Shown here piece by piece: positions 1-5,893 of a stretch of 6,011 nucleotides of DNA. Numbering within the stretch: position 1 is the first letter of the stretch; the number at the start of each line of letters is the position of its first letter. Position numbers and translations under genes: made by a program. The stretch lies in NCBI GenBank assembly GCA_036554605.1, contig DATBMY010000091.1:1-6011 (forward strand). Direction: 5' to 3'. Origin of the DNA: DATBMY01 sp036554605 (lineage in GTDB: Bacteria; Acidobacteriota; Blastocatellia; UBA7656). The notes beneath the pieces were generated by a model. That model saw nothing but the letters and a program-made list of their open reading frames with translations, was not told where the DNA came from and did not search any database.

Positions 1-105
1 GGCCAGGGCATCTGTAATTTCAAATCTCAAATATGCTATTTCAAATTCCAAGAGCTACTCAACAGATAATCCCTGACCCCCGACCCCTCACTTATCACTC
101 GTCAC
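1..105 (+). repeat. Palindromic heptamer-armed repeat element, copy A (left arm cut by window edge)
   Basis: This element has an AT-rich core at 9-70 containing two ATTTCAAAT words. Five tandem 7-bp units follow at 71-105: CCCTGAC, CCCCGAC, CCCTCAC, TTATCAC and TCGTCAC. Bases 2-8 (GCCAGGG) are the last unit of an opposing left arm whose remainder lies outside the window. Positions 1-87 match 5783-5869 at 83 of 87 bases, with mismatches at 3, 15, 81 and 85, and 16-80 is an uninterrupted 65-base identity. The right arm runs into the peptidase gene: the stop codon (88-90) and the last five sense codons lie inside the heptamers. The sequence and repeat structure are direct observations; its role as a terminator-like or mobile palindromic element is inference. 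Confidence 0.9.
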
Positions 106-1683
106 GCTCCCGGCGCGGCGCGCTTTCCATGCTTTCACATAGGGGCCGGTCTTCGGGTTGCTCTCATTCCAGCGGGGCTCTTCCCGGCTGTCGGCAATCA
201 GGATCAGGCCGAGCGCGATCATCCTGTTGACCTTTGCCATGTTATCGTAATCGATCTTCTCCCAGTGATCGCCCACGCCGTGATAATCGGAATAGACGTA
301 AGATACGGTCACCGTGTGCGCGGGGACGCCGAGCGCGGCCAGCGCGACGTTATCGGAGCGCGCAAAGAAGGCGTCGCTGTTGCGCTCGTGCTTATAGACA
401 CTGACGCCCGTTGCTTCGCCCGCCGCTTTCATGAAGGTCGAGACGGTCGAAAAATCGAAGCCGGTGAGCGAAGCGTTTGAGAGCTGCGGCCCTTCATTGC
501 TGTCGGTGCGCCCTACCTGTTCGAGGTTTATCATTGCCACGGTCTTCTCAAGCGGAAAGACCGGGTGCGTCCCGTAGTGTCGCGCGCCGAGCAATCCTTT
601 CTCTTCTCCAAACAGAGCGATAAAGACGATGCTGCGGCGGGGCCGCTTGCCGAGCCGCGCGAGCGCCGAGGCTATCTCGATGACCGACACCGTGCCGCTC
701 CCATTGTCGTTAGCGCCGTTATAAATATTGTCGCCCGGCTCACTCGCGCGCGCGCCCAGATGATCGTAGTGCGCCGTCAGCAGCACATATGTATCTTTGA
801 GCGCCGGGTCCGAGCCCCTGAGCACGCCTATGACGTTGCGCAGTTTTACGGGGTGCTCGACCGGCGCGGGCACGTTGACCGAAACGCGCGATGCAAGCTC
901 GCCCGCGCCGGCTTTGTCATACGCCTCCACGACGCGCGCATCATGAACAGTGATAACGGAAACCTGCGAGGGGGCGTAGTAGCTCGGAAACTCCGGGCTT
1001 ATCAACCTGCCCGGACCCGCGCCGCTGCCCTCTCGCCGCGTCCGGTCGATCGAGATGATGAGCGCGGCCTTCGCGTCTTCCATCTTTTGCACGAAGTCGC
1101 GCCTGCCCCGCATGGCCGAAGCGCGCTCCGTTTGCGCGACGCTCCTCGGCTCCGGCATCTCCGTAATCACCACGCGCCCTTCGACCTCGGCGGGTGTAAG
1201 CGAAGCAATCCTTGCCGAATCCTTGTAATCGACTTTCAATAGCGGCGCGCCGGCTAGACTCACGGCCCGGTCTGCGCCGAGCGTGACATGCTTTTTCGGT
1301 ATGTTGATGCTGCCTGAGAATTCCTGAAACTTCAGGCTGAATTCATCCATGTCCTGGCGCGCCAGCTTCCAGCTCGCGGTCTGAAAATAGCCGTCGTCTC
1401 CCGCGGGCTCGAGACCGGCGCGCCGAAACTGCGCGGCGATATAGTGCGCCGCCATATCGAGTTCCGGCGAAGGCGTATTGCGACCCGCCATGGCATCCGA
1501 GGCGATAAACGACAGATGGCCGCGCAGCGAATCGGCCGAAATATGACCGAGCGCCGATTTCACCTGGGGCGAAAGCTGTGCCTTTTGAGCCGCCGCGGGA
1601 AGCGCGCCTAAAAAAAGCGACAGGACCATTGCGGCAAGCAACGCGCGCTTCACTCTCGCCCCCGCGCTATTATTGAAAGACAT
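88..1683 (-). CDS. Secreted M28-family zinc metallopeptidase (aminopeptidase-like) with PA-like insert
   Basis: This encodes a 531-residue exported di-zinc peptidase, probably releasing N-terminal residues from peptides outside the cytoplasm. A signal peptide is clear: K12-R13, a hydrophobic stretch at about 14-29, and an AAA-Q cleavage site near 32/33. A PA-like region spans roughly 146-271 and the M28 catalytic domain about 280-500. Visible metal and catalytic residues are H305 and D307 in HYD, D326 in NDNGSG, E360-E361 in GEE, E388 in NLEQVGR and H468 in DYHGVGD. The RSDH motif common in relatives reads RSDN here. The start was chosen at 1683 because GGAGG (1698-1694) lies 10 bases upstream and the signal peptide follows. 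The ATG at 1692 is only one base from GGAGG, and an upstream TTG extension would read through a repeat. It lies 110 bp downstream of tesA on the same strand, so cotranscription is possible. The last residues, VTSDK, are encoded by heptamer repeats. The family call is firm; the substrate is unknown. Confidence 0.93.
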   Translation of the reverse strand: MSFNNSAGARVKRALLAAMVLSLFLGALPAAAQKAQLSPQVKSALGHISADSLRGHLSFIASDAMAGRNTPSPELDMAAHYIAAQFRRAGLEPAGDDGYFQTASWKLARQDMDEFSLKFQEFSGSINIPKKHVTLGADRAVSLAGAPLLKVDYKDSARIASLTPAEVEGRVVITEMPEPRSVAQTERASAMRGRRDFVQKMEDAKAALIISIDRTRREGSGAGPGRLISPEFPSYYAPSQVSVITVHDARVVEAYDKAGAGELASRVSVNVPAPVEHPVKLRNVIGVLRGSDPALKDTYVLLTAHYDHLGARASEPGDNIYNGANDNGSGTVSVIEIASALARLGKRPRRSIVFIALFGEEKGLLGARHYGTHPVFPLEKTVAMINLEQVGRTDSNEGPQLSNASLTGFDFSTVSTFMKAAGEATGVSVYKHERNSDAFFARSDNVALAALGVPAHTVTVSYVYSDYHGVGDHWEKIDYDNMAKVNRMIALGLILIADSREEPRWNESNPKTGPYVKAWKARRAGSVTSDK

Positions 1684-1693
1684 TCGATTCATG

Positions 1694-1698
1694 CCTCC
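1694..1698 (-). promoter_or_regulatory. Ribosome binding site of the M28 peptidase
   Basis: The minus strand reads GGAGG here. It is 10 bases from the ATG at 1683 and only one base from the in-frame ATG at 1692. The spacing therefore favours the downstream start, giving a protein that begins MSFNN. Confidence 0.7.
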
Positions 1699-1724
1699 AG
1701 TAAAGCATGACAGGATGATTCGCC

Positions 1725-1811
1725 GTGGGCGGTAGTTCTGGTATTTCAAATTTGCTTTTTCACATTTCAAAATGCTTCTTCACAAATCACAATCTACCGC
1801 CCACTGCCCAC
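1725..1811 (-). repeat. Palindromic heptamer-armed repeat element, variant B
   Basis: A perfect 11-bp inverted repeat, GTGGGCGGTAG at 1725-1735 and CTACCGCCCAC at 1794-1804, encloses a 58-bp AT-rich loop with TTTCAAA words. On the minus strand five 7-bp units tile 1811-1777: GTGGGCA, GTGGGCG, GTAGATT, GTGATTT and GTGAAGA. The plan matches the elements at 1-105 and 5742-5887, but the sequence differs. It covers most of the gap between tesA and the peptidase gene and includes the last five sense codons and stop of tesA. A long hairpin could form in the tesA transcript, but no U-tract follows it, so simple intrinsic termination is not supported. Confidence 0.8.
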
Positions 1812-2495
1812 TTTTTGCTCTTCTAGCAGAGGGCGCAGGTGCTCATAGACCGTATCGGCCACTATGCGAGTGCCCTCTTTGTTGGGATGTATGCCGTCCG
1901 GCAGGTTGAGCGATTGGATGCCGGCGACGTCTTCCAGGAAGAAAGGAATCCTCGGCACCTGGTGCTCGCGCTCGAGATCGCGAAACGCTTCGCGCACCCG
2001 CCGCATGTATTCGCCGCCCGCGCTGGTGGGCGATTCCATCCCGGCAAGCAGCACCGTGACTTTGCGAGCCTTCAACCGCCTGATCATCTCGGAGAGATTC
2101 TTCTTCATCTGCTCGACCGGCTGCCCGCGCAGTATGTCGTTTGCGCCAAGCTCCAGTATTACAATGCGCACGTCGCCTTCGAGCGCCCAGTCGAGCCGGC
2201 TGAGCCCGGTCGAGGTCGTGTCGCCGGACACGCCCGCGTTTACGACTTCGTAGTCGTAGCCGTCCGCTTTGAGCTTTTCCTGCAAAAGCGAGGGATAGCT
2301 CTCCGCGGGTAGAAGTCCATAGCCCGCCGTCAGGCTGTCGCCGAAAGCAACTATCTTAGGTATATTCTTTTTAGGCTCCGCGGCGCGCGTAGCGGCGGGC
2401 TGAGCGGCGGCCGGGTTCGGCGCGGGCTCGTCGCTTTTGCAGGCCGAAACCGTCGCGGCCGCCAGAAGCATTAATAAGAGTGCGAATCCTTTCAT
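1794..2495 (-). CDS. tesA: TesA-like SGNH/GDSL esterase (lysophospholipase/thioesterase type), predicted lipoprotein
   Basis: This encodes a 233-residue extracytoplasmic SGNH hydrolase cleaving ester or thioester bonds of lipid-like substrates. The conserved blocks are all present: GDSL with nucleophile S54 (block I), G88 in NAGVSGD (block II), N119 in GAND (block III), and D200/H203 in DGIHPN (block V). The N-terminus is a short hydrophobic segment ending in the lipobox V-S-A-C, with C19 as predicted lipidation site. An Ala/Pro-rich linker of about 25 residues precedes the enzyme domain. E. coli TesA is a soluble periplasmic protein, so the anchor is a difference. The ATG at 2495 was chosen because the signal peptide begins there; an in-frame TTG at 2510 adds only five residues and has no Shine-Dalgarno. 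It is divergent from ybbA, with overlapping start codons. The C-terminal VGSGR is encoded by heptamer repeats. Family assignment is firm; the exact substrate is not readable. Confidence 0.93.
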   Translation of the reverse strand: MKGFALLLMLLAAATVSACKSDEPAPNPAAAQPAATRAAEPKKNIPKIVAFGDSLTAGYGLLPAESYPSLLQEKLKADGYDYEVVNAGVSGDTTSTGLSRLDWALEGDVRIVILELGANDILRGQPVEQMKKNLSEMIRRLKARKVTVLLAGMESPTSAGGEYMRRVREAFRDLEREHQVPRIPFFLEDVAGIQSLNLPDGIHPNKEGTRIVADTVYEHLRPLLEEQKVGSGR

Positions 2496-3213
2496 GATTG
2501 AATTATACAATGTTTCAAAAGTCGTGCCTTCGGGCGCTGAGATGCTGACGATACTCTACTCGCTCGATCTCAGCATACCAGATGGAGAGTTTATATCAAT
2601 CGTCGGGCCTTCCGGGAGCGGCAAGTCTACGCTGCTGGGGTTGCTCGCGGGGCTTGATGCGCCGACCACGGGCCGGATATTGATCGACGGCCAGGCGATC
2701 ACCTCTATGAACGAAGACCAGCTAGCCGATTTGCGTAGCCGCAAGATCGGGTTCGTATTTCAATCCTTTCACCTGATGCCGAGTCTGACGGCGCTTGAAA
2801 ACATACTGGTGCCTATGGAGATTCGCGGCCTCAAGGATGCCGACGAGCGCGCCCGCCAGTTGCTTGAAGACGTAGACCTCGTTGACCGCGCGCACCATTA
2901 CCCTTCGCAGCTTTCCGGCGGCGAGCAGCAGCGCGTGGCCATTGCGCGAGCATTCGCAAACGACCCGGCCATACTGCTGGCCGACGAGCCTACCGGAAAC
3001 CTCGACGCGCGAAACGGCCATCACGTATTCGAGCTGATGGTCAACCTCAACCGCCGCCGCAAGACGACGCTCGTGCTCGTCACCCACGACCACGAGCTTG
3101 CGGCGATGGCCGACCGCAGCATCGCGTTGCGCGGCGGCCGCGTCGTCAGCGACACGCGCGGCGCGCGCGCCGAGGGCGAAGCGTCAGACCTGGCGGAGGC
3201 CTCGCAGATATGA
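2494..3213 (+). CDS. ybbA: YbbA-like ABC transporter ATP-binding protein
   Basis: This encodes a 239-residue cytoplasmic ATPase of the MacB/LolD/YbbA group, powering the FtsX-type permease encoded next. All ABC motifs are intact: Walker A GPSGSGKST (38-46), Q-loop Q90 in FVFQSF, signature LSGGEQQR (140-147), Walker B ILLADEP (160-166) with E165, D-loop NLD (169-171) and switch H198. Wording around the Q-loop and after it (GFVFQSFHLMPSLTALEN) closely resembles E. coli YbbA as I recall it. The start at 2494 gives the usual family N-terminus (MIELYNVSK); an upstream in-frame TTG would add 19 unconserved residues. No Shine-Dalgarno is visible: AAGAG at 2476-2480 is 13 bases away, so initiation may be leaderless or SD-independent. 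The start codon overlaps that of divergent tesA. The stop overlaps the permease start in ATGA. The last 20 residues are a variable tail. Confidence 0.95.
   Translation: MIELYNVSKVVPSGAEMLTILYSLDLSIPDGEFISIVGPSGSGKSTLLGLLAGLDAPTTGRILIDGQAITSMNEDQLADLRSRKIGFVFQSFHLMPSLTALENILVPMEIRGLKDADERARQLLEDVDLVDRAHHYPSQLSGGEQQRVAIARAFANDPAILLADEPTGNLDARNGHHVFELMVNLNRRRKTTLVLVTHDHELAAMADRSIALRGGRVVSDTRGARAEGEASDLAEASQI
2502..2507 (-). promoter_or_regulatory. Candidate -10 box for a leaderless tesA transcript
   Basis: The minus strand carries a perfect TATAAT ending six bases before the tesA ATG at 2495. Transcription starting the usual six to seven bases downstream would begin at or next to the A of the start codon. 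No Shine-Dalgarno precedes that ATG, which agrees with a leaderless message. No good -35 box is seen at 16-18 bp spacing; a TTGAAA is present but only a few bases upstream of the -10. The box lies inside ybbA codons 3-5. Confidence 0.5.
3195..3199 (+). promoter_or_regulatory. Ribosome binding site of ybbP inside the end of ybbA
   Basis: GGAGG sits 10 bases before the ATG at 3210, within the last codons of ybbA. With the ATGA stop/start overlap it indicates translational coupling of ATPase and permease. Confidence 0.7.
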
Positions 3214-5738
3214 GATTCATCTTTAGAATGGTACGGCGCGAGCTGAGGTCTTCGTGGGGCAGGCTTATATTCTTCTTCCTCTCGATAATGCTTGGCGTCG
3301 GCGCGATTGTCGCGGGCCGCTCGATGCTTCAGAACGCGAACCTCGCCATCGCATCCGAGGCTCGCAACCTGCTCACGGCCGACATAATGCTCGACACAAA
3401 CCGGCCCTGGGAAGATGCTACGCTTGAAAAGATCGACCAGGTAGCCGCGCCACCCATCGTCACCGCGAAGGCCGAGACGGTCGACCTGGCGACGATGCTT
3501 CGGCCGGCCGACCCTGAAAACGAGGGCGCGCTGATGGTCGAGCTTAAGGGGATCGAGCCGGCCTTTCCTCTCTACGGCGACTTCTTTTTGAAGGGCGGCG
3601 CGCGGTTCGATTATTCGCTGCTCGAAAACAACGGCGCGGTCGTGTCGCTAGGACTTCTGGACCGGCTCGACTTGAAGGTTGGCGACCGGGTCAATATCGG
3701 CGCCGGGTCGTTTGAAATTCGCGGCGCTTTCGAGCAGGAGCCGGGCGGGTCGGGCGGCGGGTTCCGCCTCGGCCCGCGCGTATTCATCGAGCTTGAGACG
3801 CTCCGTAAAATAGGTCTCACCGGCTTTGGCAGCCGCGCTCGTCACCGCCTGGCGCTCAAGACCCAGGAGGCGAGCGTCGCTCCCCTTACGCGCAGCCTGC
3901 GCGCCGCGCTCAACACGAGACTCGTCAACGTCCGCTCCTATAAAGACTCGGAGCAGAATATGAGCGAGCAGTTCCAGCGGACCGAGGATTACTCGTCGCT
4001 TGTAGGGCTCGTCATACTTGTGCTCGGCGGCATAGGCATATCGAACGTCACGCGGGTCTTTATCGACCAGAAGAAAAAATCTATCGCCGTGCTCAAATGC
4101 ATAGGCGCGACCGGCAACCGCATACTCGCCGCCTACCTCGCGCAAATAGTTATTATGGCCGTCGTCGGCAGCCTCGCGGGATTGCTCTTCGCGATGGCCG
4201 TGCTTCAACTGATCGAGAGCAATTTCTCCAGTCAGCTGCCGCAGTATATGACCTACTCGCTGCGCCCGGCTGCCGGGGCGCAAGGATTCGCCGTCGGGCT
4301 CGGAATATCGCTCATTTTTTCGGCGCTTCCGCTGCTTCGCATACGCCGCATAAAACCGAACGTGCTGCTGCGCGAGGAAGTATCGCCCGAGCGGCGGCGG
4401 TTCGATCTGCTCAGATGGGGCGTAGCCTTCGTCGCGCTGCTGGCGCTTTTGATGCTGGTCGCGTGGCAGGCCGGGTCGATCAAAGTAGGGCTCTTCTTTC
4501 TCGGCGGGCTCGCGCTGACGGCCGGGCTGCTTTACGTCGCGGCCGTCGTGCTGATATGGATCGTGCGCCGCGCCAGGCGAGTCGGGTCTTTCACTCTGAG
4601 GCAAGCGATCAACAGCCTGCATCGCCCCGGCAACCAGACCCGCGTGATAGTGATGGTCGTCGGGCTCGGCGTTTTTCTCGTCATCTCGATTCAATCGATT
4701 CAATCGAACCTGCTGCGCGAATTCGATCTGGGCAGGTACGGAAATCTTCCCGGGATGTTTCTGATCGACATACAACCCGATCAGCAAGAAGGCGTCATCG
4801 AAATGGTACGGGCTTTGACGGGCGAGCGACCAGCAATAGTCCCTACCGTGCGCATGCGTATGCAGGCGATCAACGGCCGCGAGATAAACTTCGAAGACGA
4901 AGAGATGCGGCGCGACCGGGGGCGGCTCGGGCGCGAGTACGTCGTCACCTACCGTCCGCACCTGGAATCGAACGAGACGATACTGGAAGGCAATTTCTGG
5001 GACGCCGCGCCTTCGGCTGAGCCCGAGGTCTCAATCGAAGAAGGGATGAAGGGGCTCGCGGGGCTCGCCCTAGGCGGCACGATCACATTCGACGTGCAGG
5101 GGCGCAGAATAACCGCCACCGTTACAAGCATACGCCGCGTCGACTGGCGCAACTCGCGCACGGGGTTCATGGTGCTGTTTCGTCCCGGCTCTCTGGAAAA
5201 CGCGCCGCAGACGATGATCGCGCCCATCAACGCCCCGGCCGATGAGCTGGAGCGCGCGCGCTTCCAGCGCCGGCTGTCTGATCGCTATCCGAACGTGACG
5301 GTCATCGACGTAGTCGACATAGTGCAGGCCATCAAGCGCATAGTCGAAAATATATCGCTTGCCATCTCGTTTGTCGGCGCGTTCGTGCTGCTCACGGGGA
5401 TAATGATACTGGCCGGCTCGCTTGCGATGACAAAGTTCCAGCGAATATATGAGACCGCGCTTCTCAAGACGCTCGGCGCGAAACGCAAGATCGTGCTCGC
5501 GATTTTGCTCGCCGAATACGGGTTGCTCGGACTGGTCGCGGGCATAATCGGCTCGGGGGCCGCTACGGGACTCTCATACGCAACATCGCGCTACGTATTC
5601 GATATTCCCTGGAGCTTCACGCCGGCGGTGAATCTTTCGGGTGTCGCCGCGACCATCCTTCTAGTCATCGTGGTTGGCGCAGTCTCAACCGCCGATGTGA
5701 TAACCAGAAAGCCGCTCGCCACCGTGCGCGCACAATGA
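3210..5738 (+). CDS. ybbP: YbbP-like ABC transporter permease with two FtsX domains
   Basis: This encodes an 842-residue inner-membrane subunit partnering the upstream ATPase; E. coli YbbP is about 800 residues. About ten membrane segments are visible: near 17-37, 262-282, 308-332, 357-377, 401-420, 425-451, 478-497, 714-737, 765-787 and 808-826. The first large extracytoplasmic domain (about 40-260, MacB_PCD-like) and the second (about 500-712) separate two FtsX modules. Both modules carry the characteristic cytoplasmic motif: AVLKCIGATGNR (293-304) and ALLKTLGAKRK (750-760). The duplicated layout fits the YbbP/LolCE-like long permeases that couple ATP hydrolysis to movement of periplasmic domains. 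The start is set by GGAGG at 10-base spacing and the ATGA overlap with ybbA. The stop is followed after three bases by a palindromic heptamer element. Substrate is unknown; lipid-like or hydrophobic compounds are inferred from the tesA neighbour. Confidence 0.95.
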   Translation: MRFIFRMVRRELRSSWGRLIFFFLSIMLGVGAIVAGRSMLQNANLAIASEARNLLTADIMLDTNRPWEDATLEKIDQVAAPPIVTAKAETVDLATMLRPADPENEGALMVELKGIEPAFPLYGDFFLKGGARFDYSLLENNGAVVSLGLLDRLDLKVGDRVNIGAGSFEIRGAFEQEPGGSGGGFRLGPRVFIELETLRKIGLTGFGSRARHRLALKTQEASVAPLTRSLRAALNTRLVNVRSYKDSEQNMSEQFQRTEDYSSLVGLVILVLGGIGISNVTRVFIDQKKKSIAVLKCIGATGNRILAAYLAQIVIMAVVGSLAGLLFAMAVLQLIESNFSSQLPQYMTYSLRPAAGAQGFAVGLGISLIFSALPLLRIRRIKPNVLLREEVSPERRRFDLLRWGVAFVALLALLMLVAWQAGSIKVGLFFLGGLALTAGLLYVAAVVLIWIVRRARRVGSFTLRQAINSLHRPGNQTRVIVMVVGLGVFLVISIQSIQSNLLREFDLGRYGNLPGMFLIDIQPDQQEGVIEMVRALTGERPAIVPTVRMRMQAINGREINFEDEEMRRDRGRLGREYVVTYRPHLESNETILEGNFWDAAPSAEPEVSIEEGMKGLAGLALGGTITFDVQGRRITATVTSIRRVDWRNSRTGFMVLFRPGSLENAPQTMIAPINAPADELERARFQRRLSDRYPNVTVIDVVDIVQAIKRIVENISLAISFVGAFVLLTGIMILAGSLAMTKFQRIYETALLKTLGAKRKIVLAILLAEYGLLGLVAGIIGSGAATGLSYATSRYVFDIPWSFTPAVNLSGVAATILLVIVVGAVSTADVITRKPLATVRAQ
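4686..4708 (+). repeat. Short in-frame 9-bp tandem repeat in ybbP
   Basis: The 9-bp unit TCGATTCAA occurs twice, followed by a partial third copy. It encodes S-I-Q-S-I-Q-S just after the seventh membrane segment (residues 493-499). It is a possible slippage site that would preserve the frame. Probably incidental. Confidence 0.5.
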
Positions 5739-5741
5739 AGG

Positions 5742-5887
5742 GGCAGGGGTCAGGAGTCAGGGGTCAGAGGTCGGGGGTCGGGGGTCAGGGCATCTGGAAT
5801 TTCAAATCTCAAATATGCTATTTCAAATTCCAAGAGCTACTCAACAGATAATCCCTGACCCCTGACTCCCGACCTCTGGCCCCTGCC
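5742..5887 (+). repeat. Palindromic heptamer-armed repeat element, complete copy C
   Basis: The left arm has seven tandem 7-bp units at 5742-5790 (consensus GTCAGGG). The core at 5791-5852 is AT-rich. The right arm has five units in inverted orientation at 5853-5887 (consensus CCCTGAC). The five inner left units (5756-5790) match the reverse complement of the right arm at 31 of 35 positions. Three of the four differences would be G-U pairs in plus-strand RNA, leaving one true mismatch. The core contains its own 8-bp inverted repeat, TGGAATTT (5795-5802) with AAATTCCA (5825-5832). The element starts three bases after the ybbP stop and ends one base before the stop of the facing partial gene. 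Confidence 0.92.
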
Positions 5888-5893
5888 TTTATT
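5756..5893 (+). terminator. Candidate terminator hairpin downstream of ybbP
   Basis: Plus-strand RNA could form a stem of about 34 pairs (5756-5790 with 5853-5887) closed by a 62-base AT-rich loop, then TTTATT at 5888-5893. The stem is much longer and the U-run poorer than in a standard intrinsic terminator. Its place between convergent genes makes a transcription-ending role plausible, but this is inference. Confidence 0.35.
5783..5869 (+). repeat. Direct-repeat partner of positions 1-87
   Basis: This is the core and inner arms of element C, aligned without gaps to 1-87 at a constant offset of 5782. It has four mismatches, and 5798-5862 is identical to 16-80. The two copies lie in the same orientation on either side of the peptidase, tesA and ybbAP genes. 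Confidence 0.95.

Noticed and set aside
1..105. CRISPR array
   Set aside because: Units are contiguous heptamers without spacers, and the longer repeat occurs only twice, 5.8 kb apart, with no cas genes.
565..1242. 225-codon plus-strand frame opposite the peptidase
   Set aside because: It is a shadow of the M28 catalytic and PA-like regions; R- and A-rich with no start signal or motif.
1684..1770. N-terminal extension of the peptidase from an upstream TTG
   Set aside because: The added residues are translated from the AT-rich repeat element and precede a proper GGAGG and signal peptide, so they are not part of the protein.
1684..1793. A separate promoter for the peptidase gene
   Set aside because: TTGAAA words occur on the minus strand, but no matching -10 box stands at 16-18 bp, and these words belong to the repeat core.
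2437..2493. Upstream TTG start for ybbA
   Set aside because: The 19 extra residues do not resemble the family N-terminus and lie opposite the tesA signal peptide; MIELYNVSK is the expected beginning.
3648..4961. 437-codon open frame on the minus strand inside ybbP
   Set aside because: It is antisense to a well-supported permease and its translation is rich in R, H, Q and D without domains or motifs. Such open frames are common opposite GC-rich genes.
4097..5020. 307-codon plus-strand frame overlapping ybbP
   Set aside because: Arginine-rich, low-complexity translation in an alternative frame of a conserved membrane protein; no recognisable domain.
1..5869. Composite transposon bounded by the direct repeats
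   Set aside because: There is no transposase, integrase or target-site duplication in the window, and the enclosed genes are a conserved housekeeping-type set.
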